Positions 8,037 through 16,251 of a stretch of DNA of 64,000 nucleotides are shown here, in pieces. Where the stretch lies: the NCBI RefSeq assembly GCF_016839145.1, contig NZ_CP069304.1:248001-312000 (forward strand). Direction: 5' to 3'. The position numbers and the translations under genes are program-made. This DNA comes from Shinella sp. PSBB067 (lineage in GTDB: Bacteria; Pseudomonadota; Alphaproteobacteria; Rhizobiales; Rhizobiaceae). Under the pieces are notes generated by a model. The model had not been told where the DNA came from, made no database searches, and was given only the letters and a program-made list of their open reading frames with translations. Numbering within the stretch: the first letter of the stretch is position 1; each line of letters starts with the position of its first letter.

Positions 8037-8914
8037 GATCGGGAAACCTCGTCGGCGATGGTGTTGCGAAGAAGGCCGATGCCCTCGGCCTCGACCTCCA
8101 CCACGTCGCCCGGCTTCAGCCAGACCGGCGGGTCGAAGCGCGCGCCCGCGCCCGTCGGCGTGCCGCAGACGATGACGTCGCCCGGCGTGAGCGTCGTGAA
8201 GGTGGAGATGTAATTGATGATCCTGCGGAAGGAGAAGATCATGCGGCTTGTGCGGTCGCTCTGGCGCACCTCGCCGTTGACGCGGGTCTCCAGCGCCACG
8301 TCGGCAAGCTGGCTTTCGTCGGTGAACGGCACGAGCCACGGGCCGATCGAGCCGGTCGCGTCGAAATTCTTGCCCTGCGTGACGTTGAACTTGGCGTGGC
8401 GCACCCAGTCGCGGATCGTGCCTTCGTTGCAGAGCGTGAGGGCGGCGACATGGCTGAGCGCATCGGCCTGCGCGATCCGCCGCCCGCCCTTGCCGATGAC
8501 GATGGCGATCTCGCCCTCGTAGTCGAGCTGCGGGCTTTCCGGCGGGCGGATCAGCGGCCGGCCGTGGCCGGTGAAGGAGCGCGGGAAGCGGATGAACAGC
8601 GAGGGGTTGGCGGGCGCGGCCTGGCCGTCCTTGTACTCCTCGTTGCGGTCGGGGAAGTTGACGCCGACGCAGATGATCTTCTCCGGCGCGGGGATCGGGA
8701 TCTCGTAGACGATGTCGGAGAGCGCGTGGTCGGCGGCAAGCCCCGCCGCCTCCTCGGCCAGCGTCGAAAGGGCACCCGCCGCGATCACCTCGCGCAGGCT
8801 CGGCCAGCGCGCACCGTGGCGGGCCGAGAGGTCGACGATGCCGTCTTCCCTGACGAGGCCGTATTTCAGGACGCCCTGATGGGAAAAGCCGGCGAGGCGG
8901 GGCCGTTCGGTCAC
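8030..8914 (-). CDS. hpaG: Fumarylacetoacetate hydrolase-family decarboxylase/isomerase of the homoprotocatechuate pathway
   Basis: 294 aa single-domain FAH-fold protein. Metal-site region QLDYEGEIAIVIGK and the CGTPTGAGARFDPPVWLKPG motif are present. By position (between hpaE/hpaD and hpaH) it should decarboxylate 5-oxopent-3-ene-1,2,5-tricarboxylate to 2-hydroxyhepta-2,4-diene-1,7-dioate and may isomerise it. E. coli HpaG is a tandem two-domain protein; this single-domain form is nearer the general FAH hydrolase family, so the function rests on context plus fold. It overlaps hpaH by 7 bases and is preceded by the amino acid decarboxylase 10 bp upstream. Confidence 0.82.
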   Translation of the reverse strand: MTERPRLAGFSHQGVLKYGLVREDGIVDLSARHGARWPSLREVIAAGALSTLAEEAAGLAADHALSDIVYEIPIPAPEKIICVGVNFPDRNEEYKDGQAAPANPSLFIRFPRSFTGHGRPLIRPPESPQLDYEGEIAIVIGKGGRRIAQADALSHVAALTLCNEGTIRDWVRHAKFNVTQGKNFDATGSIGPWLVPFTDESQLADVALETRVNGEVRQSDRTSRMIFSFRRIINYISTFTTLTPGDVIVCGTPTGAGARFDPPVWLKPGDVVEVEAEGIGLLRNTIADEVSRSC

Positions 8915-8924
8915 GGTGGTCTCC

Positions 8925-10331
8925 TTACGTCATTCTGCGGGCGATCCCGGTGATCACCGTGAAGGCGGTGTCGGCGTCGTCGCGGGTCATCTCGAACTGG
9001 CCCGCCTGGAAGCGGATGGCTATGCGGCCGTCGACGCGGGTCTGGGTGAGGTAGATGCGGCCGTCGTCGTTGATGGCGTTGACGAGGGCGATGTTGTGCC
9101 GGTCGCCGTCCTCGCCGCCCGTGTGGCGGAAGGAGAAGAGCGAGAGCACCGGCTCGCTGACGATCTCGAAATCCGGCTCGGCGGCCAGCCGCGCGGCCAG
9201 TTCGCGCGACCATGCGACATGGTTGCGGATCATCGCGCGCAGCCCTTCCAGGCCGTGGTAGCGCATCAGGAACCACAGTTTCAGCGCGCGGAAGCGGCGG
9301 CCGAGCGGCACGGACCATTCGGAATAGTTGACGATGCCGTCATGGCCGTGGGTCTTGAGATATTCCGGCTGGATGGCGAGGGTGCGCACCTGGTCCTCGG
9401 GGCTCCTGATGAACTGCACCGAGCAGTCGAAATTGGCGCCGAGCCATTTGTGCGGGTTGAAGACGATGGAATCGGCCGCCTCGATGCCGTCCCAGAGCGT
9501 GCGGAATTCCGGGCAGATCATCGCCGAGCCCGCCCAGGCCGCATCGACATGCAGGTAGAGCCCATGCGCCTTTGCGACCGCCGCGACGTCGCCGATCGGG
9601 TCGCAGGCGCCGATGGAGGTGCCGCCGGTGCAGGCGATGACGCCGGCCGGGATGTGGCCCGCCGCAAGGTCCGCCCTGATGGCGGCGTCGAGCGCCTCGG
9701 GGTCCATGCCGTAGAGCGGGCCTTTCGTCGGGATGCGCACGAGGTTCGCCTCGCCGATGCCCGATATCCAGATCGCCCGGTCGATGGAGGTGTGCACCTG
9801 TTTCGAGGCATAGACGCGCACGGCCCCGTGCGCCGCCAGCCCCTCGCTGTTGCCCTTCCAGGAAAGCGCCTTCTCGCGCATGACGAGCACGGCGGCGAGC
9901 GTGGCGGTGGAGGCGGAATCCTGGATGACGCCGGAAAAGCCGTCCGGCAGGCCGAGCGCCCGGCGCAGCCAGTCGACCACGCGGGTCTCCAGCTCCGTCG
10001 CCGCCGGCGAGGTCTGCCAGAGCATGCACTGGGCGGCGACTGTCGTCACGAGATACTCCGCGATGACGGAGACGGGCGCGGCATTGGCCGGGAAATAGGC
10101 GAAGAAGCGCGGATGCTGCCAGTGGGTGAGCCCGTCGGGGACGATCCGCTCGAAATCGGAAAAGATCGTCTCCATGGCCTCGCCGGTCTCCGGGGCGGCA
10201 TCGGCGATCTGCCTGAAGATGTCGCCCGGCCTCGTCTGCGCGCGCACCGGCCGCGCGCGCAGGGTCGCCCGATAGTCAGCGCCCCAGTCGGCGGCGGTTC
10301 GTGACCAGTGGCGGAATTCATCGCTGTCCAT
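8925..10331 (-). CDS. Aromatic-L-amino-acid decarboxylase (group II PLP decarboxylase)
   Basis: 468 aa from ATG 10331. Group II decarboxylase fold with the PLP lysine in FNPHKWLGANFD (K295), the pyridine-binding Asp in HVDAAWAGSA (D263) and the ring-stacking His in SKQVHTSID (H180). The catalytic-loop Tyr (Y324 in QPEYLKTHG) is kept, which in this family marks true decarboxylases rather than aldehyde synthases (Phe there). The expected reaction is tyrosine, DOPA or 3,4-dihydroxyphenylserine to tyramine, dopamine or noradrenaline. It sits inside the hpa operon between hpaD and hpaG, 10 bp from hpaG, so its product is presumably metabolised through this pathway. Exact substrate unproven. Confidence 0.88.
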   Translation of the reverse strand: MDSDEFRHWSRTAADWGADYRATLRARPVRAQTRPGDIFRQIADAAPETGEAMETIFSDFERIVPDGLTHWQHPRFFAYFPANAAPVSVIAEYLVTTVAAQCMLWQTSPAATELETRVVDWLRRALGLPDGFSGVIQDSASTATLAAVLVMREKALSWKGNSEGLAAHGAVRVYASKQVHTSIDRAIWISGIGEANLVRIPTKGPLYGMDPEALDAAIRADLAAGHIPAGVIACTGGTSIGACDPIGDVAAVAKAHGLYLHVDAAWAGSAMICPEFRTLWDGIEAADSIVFNPHKWLGANFDCSVQFIRSPEDQVRTLAIQPEYLKTHGHDGIVNYSEWSVPLGRRFRALKLWFLMRYHGLEGLRAMIRNHVAWSRELAARLAAEPDFEIVSEPVLSLFSFRHTGGEDGDRHNIALVNAINDDGRIYLTQTRVDGRIAIRFQAGQFEMTRDDADTAFTVITGIARRMT

Positions 10332-10393
10332 GTCCTGCTCCCTCGAAGGCCTCGCGCTGTTCTCGGCGCTCGGTCGGCGATTTGCAATGCCCG

Positions 10394-11374
10394 TCAGGGC
10401 GCGATGATCGGCTGGGCCTTGAGCTGCGGTTCCAGGACGTCGGTGCCGGCGAAGAGGCTGCCGTGCTCGAACCAGGATCGCGGCGCCGCCGCGCCCCACA
10501 GCGTCTGGCGCTGCGGGTCCCTGAGGTCCCACTTGATGGGTTCGAGGTCCGGGTCCACCGTCTGGTAGTCCGAGCAGTAGATCTCGATGCGGTGGCCGTC
10601 CGGGTCGAGGATGTAGAGGAAGAAGGCGTTGGAGATGCCGTGGCGGCCGGGGCCGCGCTCGATGTTGGAAACCCAGCCGGTCGTCGCCATCAGGTCGAGC
10701 AGGTCGATGATGTTGAGCGGCGTCGGCACCCAGAAGGCGGTGTGGTGCAGGCGGGGGCCGCGGCCGTTGGTGAAGGCGATGTCGTGCACGCCGCCCTTGC
10801 GGTGCGTCCAGGCGGCCCAGAGCCTGCCGCTCTCCTCGTCCTCGGTGTACTCCGTCACGCGGAAGCCGAGCTCGTTGTAGAAGGCGACGGAGGCGTCGAC
10901 ATCGGGCGAGAAGCAGTTGAAATGGTCGATGCGCAGCGGCTTCACGCCGCGATAGAGCGCGTATTTCTGGTGGATCGGCGGCAGGCGGTCCATCCTGGTG
11001 TAGAATTCCAGGGGAATGCCGTGCGGATCGCGCGTGCGGAAGGTGCGGCCCTGATAGGGGCGCTCGACCCAGTCCACCGGCAGGCCCTTGCCCTTGAAGA
11101 AATGCACGGCCCTGTCGAGGTCCTCGTCATCGAAGACCTTGAAGCCGAGGTCGCGGGCTTCGGGCCTGTCGCATTTTCGGAGCACGATGCAATGGTGGCC
11201 GCGTTCCTCCATGGCGCGCAGATAGATCGTGTCGGCCGTCTCGTCCGTCACCTGCAGGCCGAGCGTATCGACGTAGAAGGCGCGGGACCTGGCAAGGTCG
11301 GTGACGCCGAATTCGACATGGCTGAGGCGCACGATGTTGAAGGGCGGGTAGAGATTGGGCTGGGGTACGGGCAT
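10394..11374 (-). CDS. hpaD: 3,4-dihydroxyphenylacetate 2,3-dioxygenase, type I (vicinal oxygen chelate) extradiol enzyme
   Basis: 326 aa, resembling the Fe/Mn homoprotocatechuate dioxygenases of Arthrobacter and Brevibacterium (MndD/HPCD). Two VOC modules are visible: the N-terminal half begins IVRLSHVEFGVTDLARSRAFY, split as IVRLSHVEFGV and TDLARSRAFY, and the catalytic half begins at RIDHFNCF. Metal ligands are His151 (RIDHFNCF), His210 or 211 (PRLHHTAFW) and Glu264 (HRIEIYCSDY), with the expected spacing. It opens homoprotocatechuate by proximal meta cleavage. A non-homologous enzyme for the same reaction is encoded at 13823-14674. Confidence 0.92.
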   Translation of the reverse strand: MPVPQPNLYPPFNIVRLSHVEFGVTDLARSRAFYVDTLGLQVTDETADTIYLRAMEERGHHCIVLRKCDRPEARDLGFKVFDDEDLDRAVHFFKGKGLPVDWVERPYQGRTFRTRDPHGIPLEFYTRMDRLPPIHQKYALYRGVKPLRIDHFNCFSPDVDASVAFYNELGFRVTEYTEDEESGRLWAAWTHRKGGVHDIAFTNGRGPRLHHTAFWVPTPLNIIDLLDLMATTGWVSNIERGPGRHGISNAFFLYILDPDGHRIEIYCSDYQTVDPDLEPIKWDLRDPQRQTLWGAAAPRSWFEHGSLFAGTDVLEPQLKAQPIIAP

Positions 11375-11459
11375 GGGGTCCTCCTCAAGCCCGCCTCGGC
11401 AGGCGAGGACGGGCGCAGTCTGCGGTGGGCGGGGTCAGCGCCGGGTTTCGGGCCGGCGG

Positions 11460-12977
11460 CTAGCCGCCGAGTTTCGCAATGGCGTGGGCGCGGGTGGCAA
11501 AGGCGATGTTCTTCGTCTCCATGTAGAAGTCGAAGGACCAGTCGCCGCCGTCGCGGCCGATGCCGGAATTCTTGACGCCGCCGAACGGCGTCGGCAGGTG
11601 GCGCACGTTCTCCGAATTCACCCAGATCATGCCCGCCTCCAGATGGTCGGTGAAGCGGAAGGCGCGGGTGACGTCCGATGTCCAGAGATAGCCGGTGAGG
11701 CCGTACTGGACGTCGTTGGCGAGCGACAGGGCCTCCGCCTCGTCCCTGAACGGAATGGCCGTCAGAACCGGGCCGAAGATCTCCTCCTGCGCGACGCGCA
11801 TGGCGTTGGTCGCGCCGGTGAAGAGCGTCGGGGAGACGTAGCATCCGCCGCCGGGGCCGGCGAACTTCTCGCCGCCCGCCGCGACCGTCGCGCCTTCCGC
11901 CCTGGCGATGGCGATGTATTCCAGCACCTTCTTCTCGTGCACCGGATGGATCAGCGGGCCGACGACGGTTTCCGGATCGAGCGGATGGCCGACCCTGATG
12001 CGCTTCGCCTTCTCGGCGACGAGGCCGGTGAAGCGGTCGTGGATGCTCTCCTCCACCAGGAGGCGCGAGGAGGAGGTGCAGCGCTCGCCGTTCAGCGAAT
12101 AGATCATGAAGACGGCGGCGTCGGCGGCGCGTTCGAGGTCCGCATCGGCGAAGACGACGACGGGGTTCTTGCCGCCGAGTTCGAAATGCACGCGCTTCAG
12201 CGTGTCGGCGCCCTGCTTCATGATCATCGAGCCGGTGCGGCTTTCGCCCACGAAGCCGATGGCCTTGATCAGCGGATGCTCGGTCAGCGCCTTGCCGGCA
12301 TCCTCGCCGAAGCCGTTGACGAGGTTCCAGACGCCCTTCGGCAGGCCGGCCTCCTCGGCGATCTCGACCAGCAGGCGCGCCGTCAGCGGCGAGAACTCGG
12401 CCGGCTTGTGGACGATGGTGCAGCCGGCGGCAAGCGCAGGCGCGATCTTCCACGTCGAGAGCATGAAGGGCGTGTTCCACGGCGTGATGATGCCGACCGG
12501 GCCGATCGGCACGCGGGTCGTCATGTTGACCTGGCCTTCGGCGCGCAGCGTCCTGCCGTCGCGGGCCTCGGGCGCGCGGTCGGCGAAGAAGCGGAAGTTC
12601 TCCGCTCCGCGCAGCGCGGCCTTGGCCATGAAGCGCAGCGACTGCCCCGTGTCCATGCATTCGACGAAGGCGATCTCCTCGGCGCGCGCGACGATGGCGT
12701 CGGCGATCCTGTGCAGCAGCTTCCTGCGCGCATCGCCCGGCATGGCGGCCCAGTCGGCGAAGGCGGCCTTGGCGGCCCTGGCGGCGCGGTCGATGTCGGC
12801 GGCCGCGCCTCTGGCGACGGTGGCGAGCGGCTTCAGGTCGACCGGGGAGATGGTCTCGAAGGTCGCGCCATCGGCGGCCGGCACATCCTCGCCGGCGATG
12901 CGGTTGAGGACGCCCTTCTCCTTGAAGCGGGCAAGGTAGGCCTCGGCCCGCGTGATGTTTTCCTGAAGTTTCGACAT
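11460..12977 (-). CDS. hpaE: 5-carboxymethyl-2-hydroxymuconate semialdehyde dehydrogenase
   Basis: 505 aa NAD-dependent aldehyde dehydrogenase. Catalytic Glu266 (HFELGGKNPV) and Cys300 (NGERCTSSSR) are present, as is the oxyanion-site motif TPWNTPFMLSTWKIAPALAAG (PWNTPFMLS and WKIAPALAAG). The MDTGQSLRFM and GERCTSSSRLLV stretches are typical of HpaE. It oxidises the ring-cleavage semialdehyde to 5-carboxymethyl-2-hydroxymuconate. Second gene of the operon, 22 bp downstream of hpaF. Confidence 0.94.
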   Translation of the reverse strand: MSKLQENITRAEAYLARFKEKGVLNRIAGEDVPAADGATFETISPVDLKPLATVARGAAADIDRAARAAKAAFADWAAMPGDARRKLLHRIADAIVARAEEIAFVECMDTGQSLRFMAKAALRGAENFRFFADRAPEARDGRTLRAEGQVNMTTRVPIGPVGIITPWNTPFMLSTWKIAPALAAGCTIVHKPAEFSPLTARLLVEIAEEAGLPKGVWNLVNGFGEDAGKALTEHPLIKAIGFVGESRTGSMIMKQGADTLKRVHFELGGKNPVVVFADADLERAADAAVFMIYSLNGERCTSSSRLLVEESIHDRFTGLVAEKAKRIRVGHPLDPETVVGPLIHPVHEKKVLEYIAIARAEGATVAAGGEKFAGPGGGCYVSPTLFTGATNAMRVAQEEIFGPVLTAIPFRDEAEALSLANDVQYGLTGYLWTSDVTRAFRFTDHLEAGMIWVNSENVRHLPTPFGGVKNSGIGRDGGDWSFDFYMETKNIAFATRAHAIAKLGG

Positions 12978-12999
12978 GATGCTTTCCCGGGGATTTCGG

Positions 13000-13386
13000 T
13001 TACCTGGCGCGCAGGCGCGGATGGATGGCGTTCTTCTTCCAGCTCAATTCCGCGTCGATCTCGCGGATCTCGAGCGACAGCGCGAAATGCGGCGTCTCGA
13101 AGAGGGGGGCGAGCAGCCGGCCGGCCGTCGCAAACAGCGCCTCGCCGGTGCGCTTCTTCTCCTCACCGCTGCGGCCCTTGCCGATGCGCAGGTTGAGGTC
13201 GATGAAGGCGTTCTCCGGCAGGCGATCGGCAATGGCGTAATGATCGGCCCGAAGCGCGCGAACCCTGACGGCGCCGACCTCGAAGAGGCCGGTCTCCAGC
13301 ACGGTCTCCAGGAGGCCCGCGCAAAGCGCATCGAGATCGGTGCGGCCTTCGAGATTGGCCGAATATTCCACGGTCAGATGCGGCAT
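13000..13386 (-). CDS. hpaF: 5-carboxymethyl-2-hydroxymuconate delta-isomerase
   Basis: 128 aa, CHMI branch of the tautomerase superfamily. MPHLTVEYSANLE puts Pro at position 2, the catalytic N-terminal proline after Met removal. It isomerises 5-carboxymethyl-2-hydroxymuconate. It is the first gene of the minus-strand operon; the palindrome TTAACATGTTAA lies 26 bp upstream of its start codon. Confidence 0.92.
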   Translation of the reverse strand: MPHLTVEYSANLEGRTDLDALCAGLLETVLETGLFEVGAVRVRALRADHYAIADRLPENAFIDLNLRIGKGRSGEEKKRTGEALFATAGRLLAPLFETPHFALSLEIREIDAELSWKKNAIHPRLRAR

Positions 13387-13411
13387 CGTTCCTCCCGGTC
13401 CGCGATTTTGA

Positions 13412-13423
13412 TTAACATGTTAA
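13412..13423. promoter_or_regulatory. Perfect palindrome upstream of the hpaF-I operon (putative operator)
   Basis: TTAACATGTTAA, a perfect 12-bp palindrome, 26 bp before the hpaF start codon. Related sites occur at 14763-14774 (TAAACATGTTAA) and, as half-degenerate forms, at 2932-2943 and 14864-14875. All four lie in promoter regions of the aromatic island. No MarR-type HpaR gene is present in the window to account for them. Confidence 0.6.
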
Positions 13424-13545
13424 AGAAATGATGCGGCGTGTCAAGGGGGCTTTGGCGGGCGCCTGTGCCGGCTGGCGCCCTGATTGCAGGGGGACGATGA
13501 TAGTCGTTTGTTTTTCCTTTGCAATTTTCACGCAGTGGATGCCAC

Positions 13546-13730
13546 GCCCCTCATCCGTGCTGCCGGCCACCTTCTCCCCGCCGGCGGGGCGAAGGGGATA
13601 TGCCGCACCGGTTTTCTCAAGCAATACCCGCTCATGGGGCGCGTCCCCTCGGCCCGCTTGCGGGGCAGGGCCATGGCATATGGAACTGGACGTCGCCGTT
13701 CTTCCCTTCTCCCCGCCGGGGAGAAGGGGA
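13546..13730. repeat. RIME-like palindromic repeats in the gap between the two hpaD transcription units
   Basis: Arms of the same family as 6241-6374: CACCTTCTCCCCGCCGG near 13568 and CTTCCCTTCTCCCCGCCGGG at 13701. The whole stretch 13427-13822 shows no convincing gene; it holds these repeats and the downstream end of the second hpaD. Confidence 0.65.
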
Positions 13731-13822
13731 TGGGGCAACGATTTCCTTCTATGCGATGGCCCTCGCCTGCGGAGAGAGGGGGCAGGGCCAAGGGCGAGGG
13801 TGTCCTTTCCGTCGGCCGTGGC

Positions 13823-14674
13823 TCACGCCGCCAGCGGAAACACCGCGTTGACCTGTCCCGTGCCCGAGGAGGTGAAATAGTCCGTCAGGATCTCCGCCCT
13901 GCCGTCATAGCCGTCGCCGCCGAGTGCGCCGAACAGCATGGCGGTGTCGTGCATGAAGCCCTCGCCGTGGCAGAGCCTCGAATAGAGCGGCAGCATCTTG
14001 ACGAATTCCTCGTTGCGGCCGGCGCGCCAGAGGTCCAGCACGCGCAGGTCCACCTGCCGGTAGAACTCGTCGGAAATGGTGTGGATGCCGGCGGGGGCGG
14101 CGTTGTTGTCGTGGATGCGGTGGGAGAGCGAGCCGCTGGCGAGGATCGCGGCGTTGCAGCCGCCTTCCTCGATGGCCCGGCGCACGGCCCTGCCGATGCG
14201 GAAGCTCTCCTCCATTTCGTGCCAGGGGCACCAGGCGGCGATGGAGAGCACGCGGAACCGGCCGTCGGCGTTGATGTAGCGCATCGGCACCAGCGTGCCG
14301 TATTCCGGCTCCAGCGTATCGACATGGTGCGCCATCATGCGGATGCCCTCCGCCGAGACGAGCCGGGCGATCTCGTCGCCGAGATCGGGCGCGCCGCGAT
14401 AGTCGTATGCGAGGTCCTGGATGAAGTGGGGGAACTCGTTGCTGGTATAGATGCCGGCATACCGTTCGCGCGCGTTGATGTGATAGGCCGTGTTGACCAG
14501 CCAGTGCGTGTCGAAGACGACGATCGTGTCGACGCCGAGCGCATCGCAGCGCCGGCCGATTTCCGTCAGCCCGTCGATCGCCGGCTGCCGGCAGCCGTGA
14601 TGGGGGCCGGGCATCTCGGATATGAACATGGACGGGACATGCGTGATCTTTGCGGCAAGCGACAGTTTTCCCAT
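13823..14674 (-). CDS. hpaD: 3,4-dihydroxyphenylacetate 2,3-dioxygenase, type III (LigB/HpaD) extradiol enzyme
   Basis: 283 aa starting MGKLSLAAKITHVPSMFISE, nearly collinear with E. coli HpaD. Type III landmarks are His in KITHVPSM, GPHHGCRQPAIDG, IVVFDTHWLVN, the ASGSLSHRIHD stretch and the C-terminal SSGTGQVNAVFPL signature. It is a protocatechuate 4,5-dioxygenase-like Fe(II) enzyme carrying out the same meta cleavage as the type I enzyme at 10394, but with an unrelated fold. The start at 14674 is set by similarity and a GGAG just upstream. It has its own promoter region with the island's composite regulatory module, and lies 436 bp from hpaF. Confidence 0.94.
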   Translation of the reverse strand: MGKLSLAAKITHVPSMFISEMPGPHHGCRQPAIDGLTEIGRRCDALGVDTIVVFDTHWLVNTAYHINARERYAGIYTSNEFPHFIQDLAYDYRGAPDLGDEIARLVSAEGIRMMAHHVDTLEPEYGTLVPMRYINADGRFRVLSIAAWCPWHEMEESFRIGRAVRRAIEEGGCNAAILASGSLSHRIHDNNAAPAGIHTISDEFYRQVDLRVLDLWRAGRNEEFVKMLPLYSRLCHGEGFMHDTAMLFGALGGDGYDGRAEILTDYFTSSGTGQVNAVFPLAA

Positions 14675-14762
14675 GGCCTTCTCCTCCTCTAGCCGGGCGG
14701 GTCCTTCCCTGCGGCGCAGGATAGCGGGGGTGCCGCGGCGAACGTTGATCCAGATCAAATAA

Positions 14763-14774
14763 TAAACATGTTAA
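14763..14774. promoter_or_regulatory. Near-palindrome upstream of the type III hpaD
   Basis: TAAACATGTTAA, one base different from the perfect palindrome at 13412-13423. It lies between the GGTTCA palindrome and the hpaD start codon, a position that suits repression downstream of the promoter. Confidence 0.5.
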
Positions 14775-14797
14775 ATAAAATCTGTTGGTGCCCTGGT

Positions 14798-14875
14798 GGT
14801 TCAACATATGAACCGCAGCTTCAAATATAGACTTGCAATGCGTCGCGATTCCTGCCAGATTAATTCGCATGTTAA
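14798..14875 (-). promoter_or_regulatory. Composite regulatory module before the type III hpaD (shared with 2932-3008)
   Basis: On the minus strand: TTAACATGCGAA (14875-14864), 25 nt, TTGCAAGTCTAT (14838-14827), 12 nt, GGTTCA-N5-TGAACC (14814-14798). The module before the permease has TTAACATGAGAA, 24 nt, TTGCAAGTCTAT, 12 nt and the same palindrome. Conserved order, orientation and spacing over about 78 bp point to one regulator, most simply the IclR protein at 2092. The module also lies in the divergent region feeding the plus-strand operon at 14995. Confidence 0.72.
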
Positions 14876-14994
14876 GTAATATCTGCCCGCGGGGCGCCGG
14901 AGGAGGCGTTGCGGGCGGATGGCGGGCTTGACGCGGGGCGTTCCTGGTGAACGCTTTGGCAGGCCCGTCCCCGCAAACGAGGAGGATACGGTCG

Positions 14995-16251
14995 ATGAGC
15001 GCAAGCGCCCGTCTGCCCCGGATACTGGTGATCGGCACCGGCGACACCAAGAGCGAAGAGCTGCTGTTCATGGCCGAGGTCATCGGCAGGGCGGGCGGCC
15101 TGCCCGTGATGGTCGATGTCAGCATCCTCGGCGATGCGCCCTATGTGCCCGACCATTCCAAGCATGACGTGGCCGCCGCCGGCGGCACCACCATCGCCGA
15201 AATCCTCGAAAGCGGCGACGAGAATTCCGCCATGGCGGCGATGGCGCGCGGCGCGGTGGCGCTGGTGCGGGATCTCTGCGCGGCCGGCGCGGTGGACGGC
15301 ATGATCGCGCTCGGCGGTTCGCTCGGCACCGATCTTGCGCTCGACGTCGCCGCCGTCCTGCCGCTCGGCGTGCCGAAATTCATCGTCTCCACCATCGCCT
15401 ATTCCCATCTCCTGCCGCCGGAGCGCATCGCGCCCGACCTGATGATGATCCTGTGGGCCGGCGGGCTCTACGGGCTGAACCCGATCTGCCGGGCGGTGCT
15501 GTCGCAGGCCTCGGGCGCCGTCGTCGGCGCGGCGAAGGCGGTCGAGAAGCCCGGCGGCGAGCGGCCGCTGATCGGTATGACCTCGCTCGGCTCCTCCTGC
15601 CTCAAATACATGAAGGTGCTGAAGCCGGAACTGGAACGGCGCGGCTACGACGTCGCCGTCTTCCATTCCACCGGCATGGGCGGGCGGGCCTACGAGGCCG
15701 TCGCCGCCCGCGGCGAATTCGCCGCCGTCTTCGATTTCTGCATCCAGGAGGTCACCAATGCGGAAAACGGCTCGGTCGTCACGTCGGGGCCGGACCGCAT
15801 GGAAAATGCCGGCCGCGCCGGCATTCCGCAGCTCATCGCCCCCGGCGCCGTCGACATGGTGGACATGCCCGCCTGGCAGGAAACGCCCGCGCGCTTCGCC
15901 GACCGGCCCTACCATGCCCACAACCGGCTGATCGCCTCCGTCACCGTCTCGCCGGAGCAGCGCCGCGCGGTGGCGCATGTCGTGGCGGCGCGGATGGCGG
16001 CGGCGAGCGCCCCCGTCGCCTTCCTCCTGCCGGTCGGGGGCCTGCAGGAATGGGACCGGGAGGGCGAGCCGCTGCACGAGCCCGAGGCGCTCGACGCCTT
16101 CCTTTCGGAAATGCGCAGGGCCGTGCCGCCGTCGGTCGCCTTCACGGAGGTCGCCGCGCATATCAACGCCCCGGAATTCGCCCTCAAGGCGCTGGAGGTC
16201 TTCGACCGCTGGGTCGACGAGGGCATCGTCGAAAGGGGTCGCATCGCATGA
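14995..16251 (+). CDS. Tm-1-like ATP-binding domain protein (UPF0261)
   Basis: 418 aa from ATG 14995, preceded by GAGGAGGA. The UPF0261/Tm-1-like family is recognised from the N-terminal RILVIGTGDTKSEELLFM, GGTTIAEILE, ALGGSLGTDLALDVA and GMTSLGSSCLKYMK. The plant Tm-1 homologue binds viral replicase; bacterial members have no settled function and often pair with a TIM-barrel partner, which is absent here. First gene of a plus-strand operon with a HAD hydrolase (ATGA overlap), two aminotransferase-fold enzymes and a kinase. Its metabolic role is unknown; co-transcription suggests a part in the same substrate's breakdown. Confidence 0.82.
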   Translation: MSASARLPRILVIGTGDTKSEELLFMAEVIGRAGGLPVMVDVSILGDAPYVPDHSKHDVAAAGGTTIAEILESGDENSAMAAMARGAVALVRDLCAAGAVDGMIALGGSLGTDLALDVAAVLPLGVPKFIVSTIAYSHLLPPERIAPDLMMILWAGGLYGLNPICRAVLSQASGAVVGAAKAVEKPGGERPLIGMTSLGSSCLKYMKVLKPELERRGYDVAVFHSTGMGGRAYEAVAARGEFAAVFDFCIQEVTNAENGSVVTSGPDRMENAGRAGIPQLIAPGAVDMVDMPAWQETPARFADRPYHAHNRLIASVTVSPEQRRAVAHVVAARMAAASAPVAFLLPVGGLQEWDREGEPLHEPEALDAFLSEMRRAVPPSVAFTEVAAHINAPEFALKALEVFDRWVDEGIVERGRIA

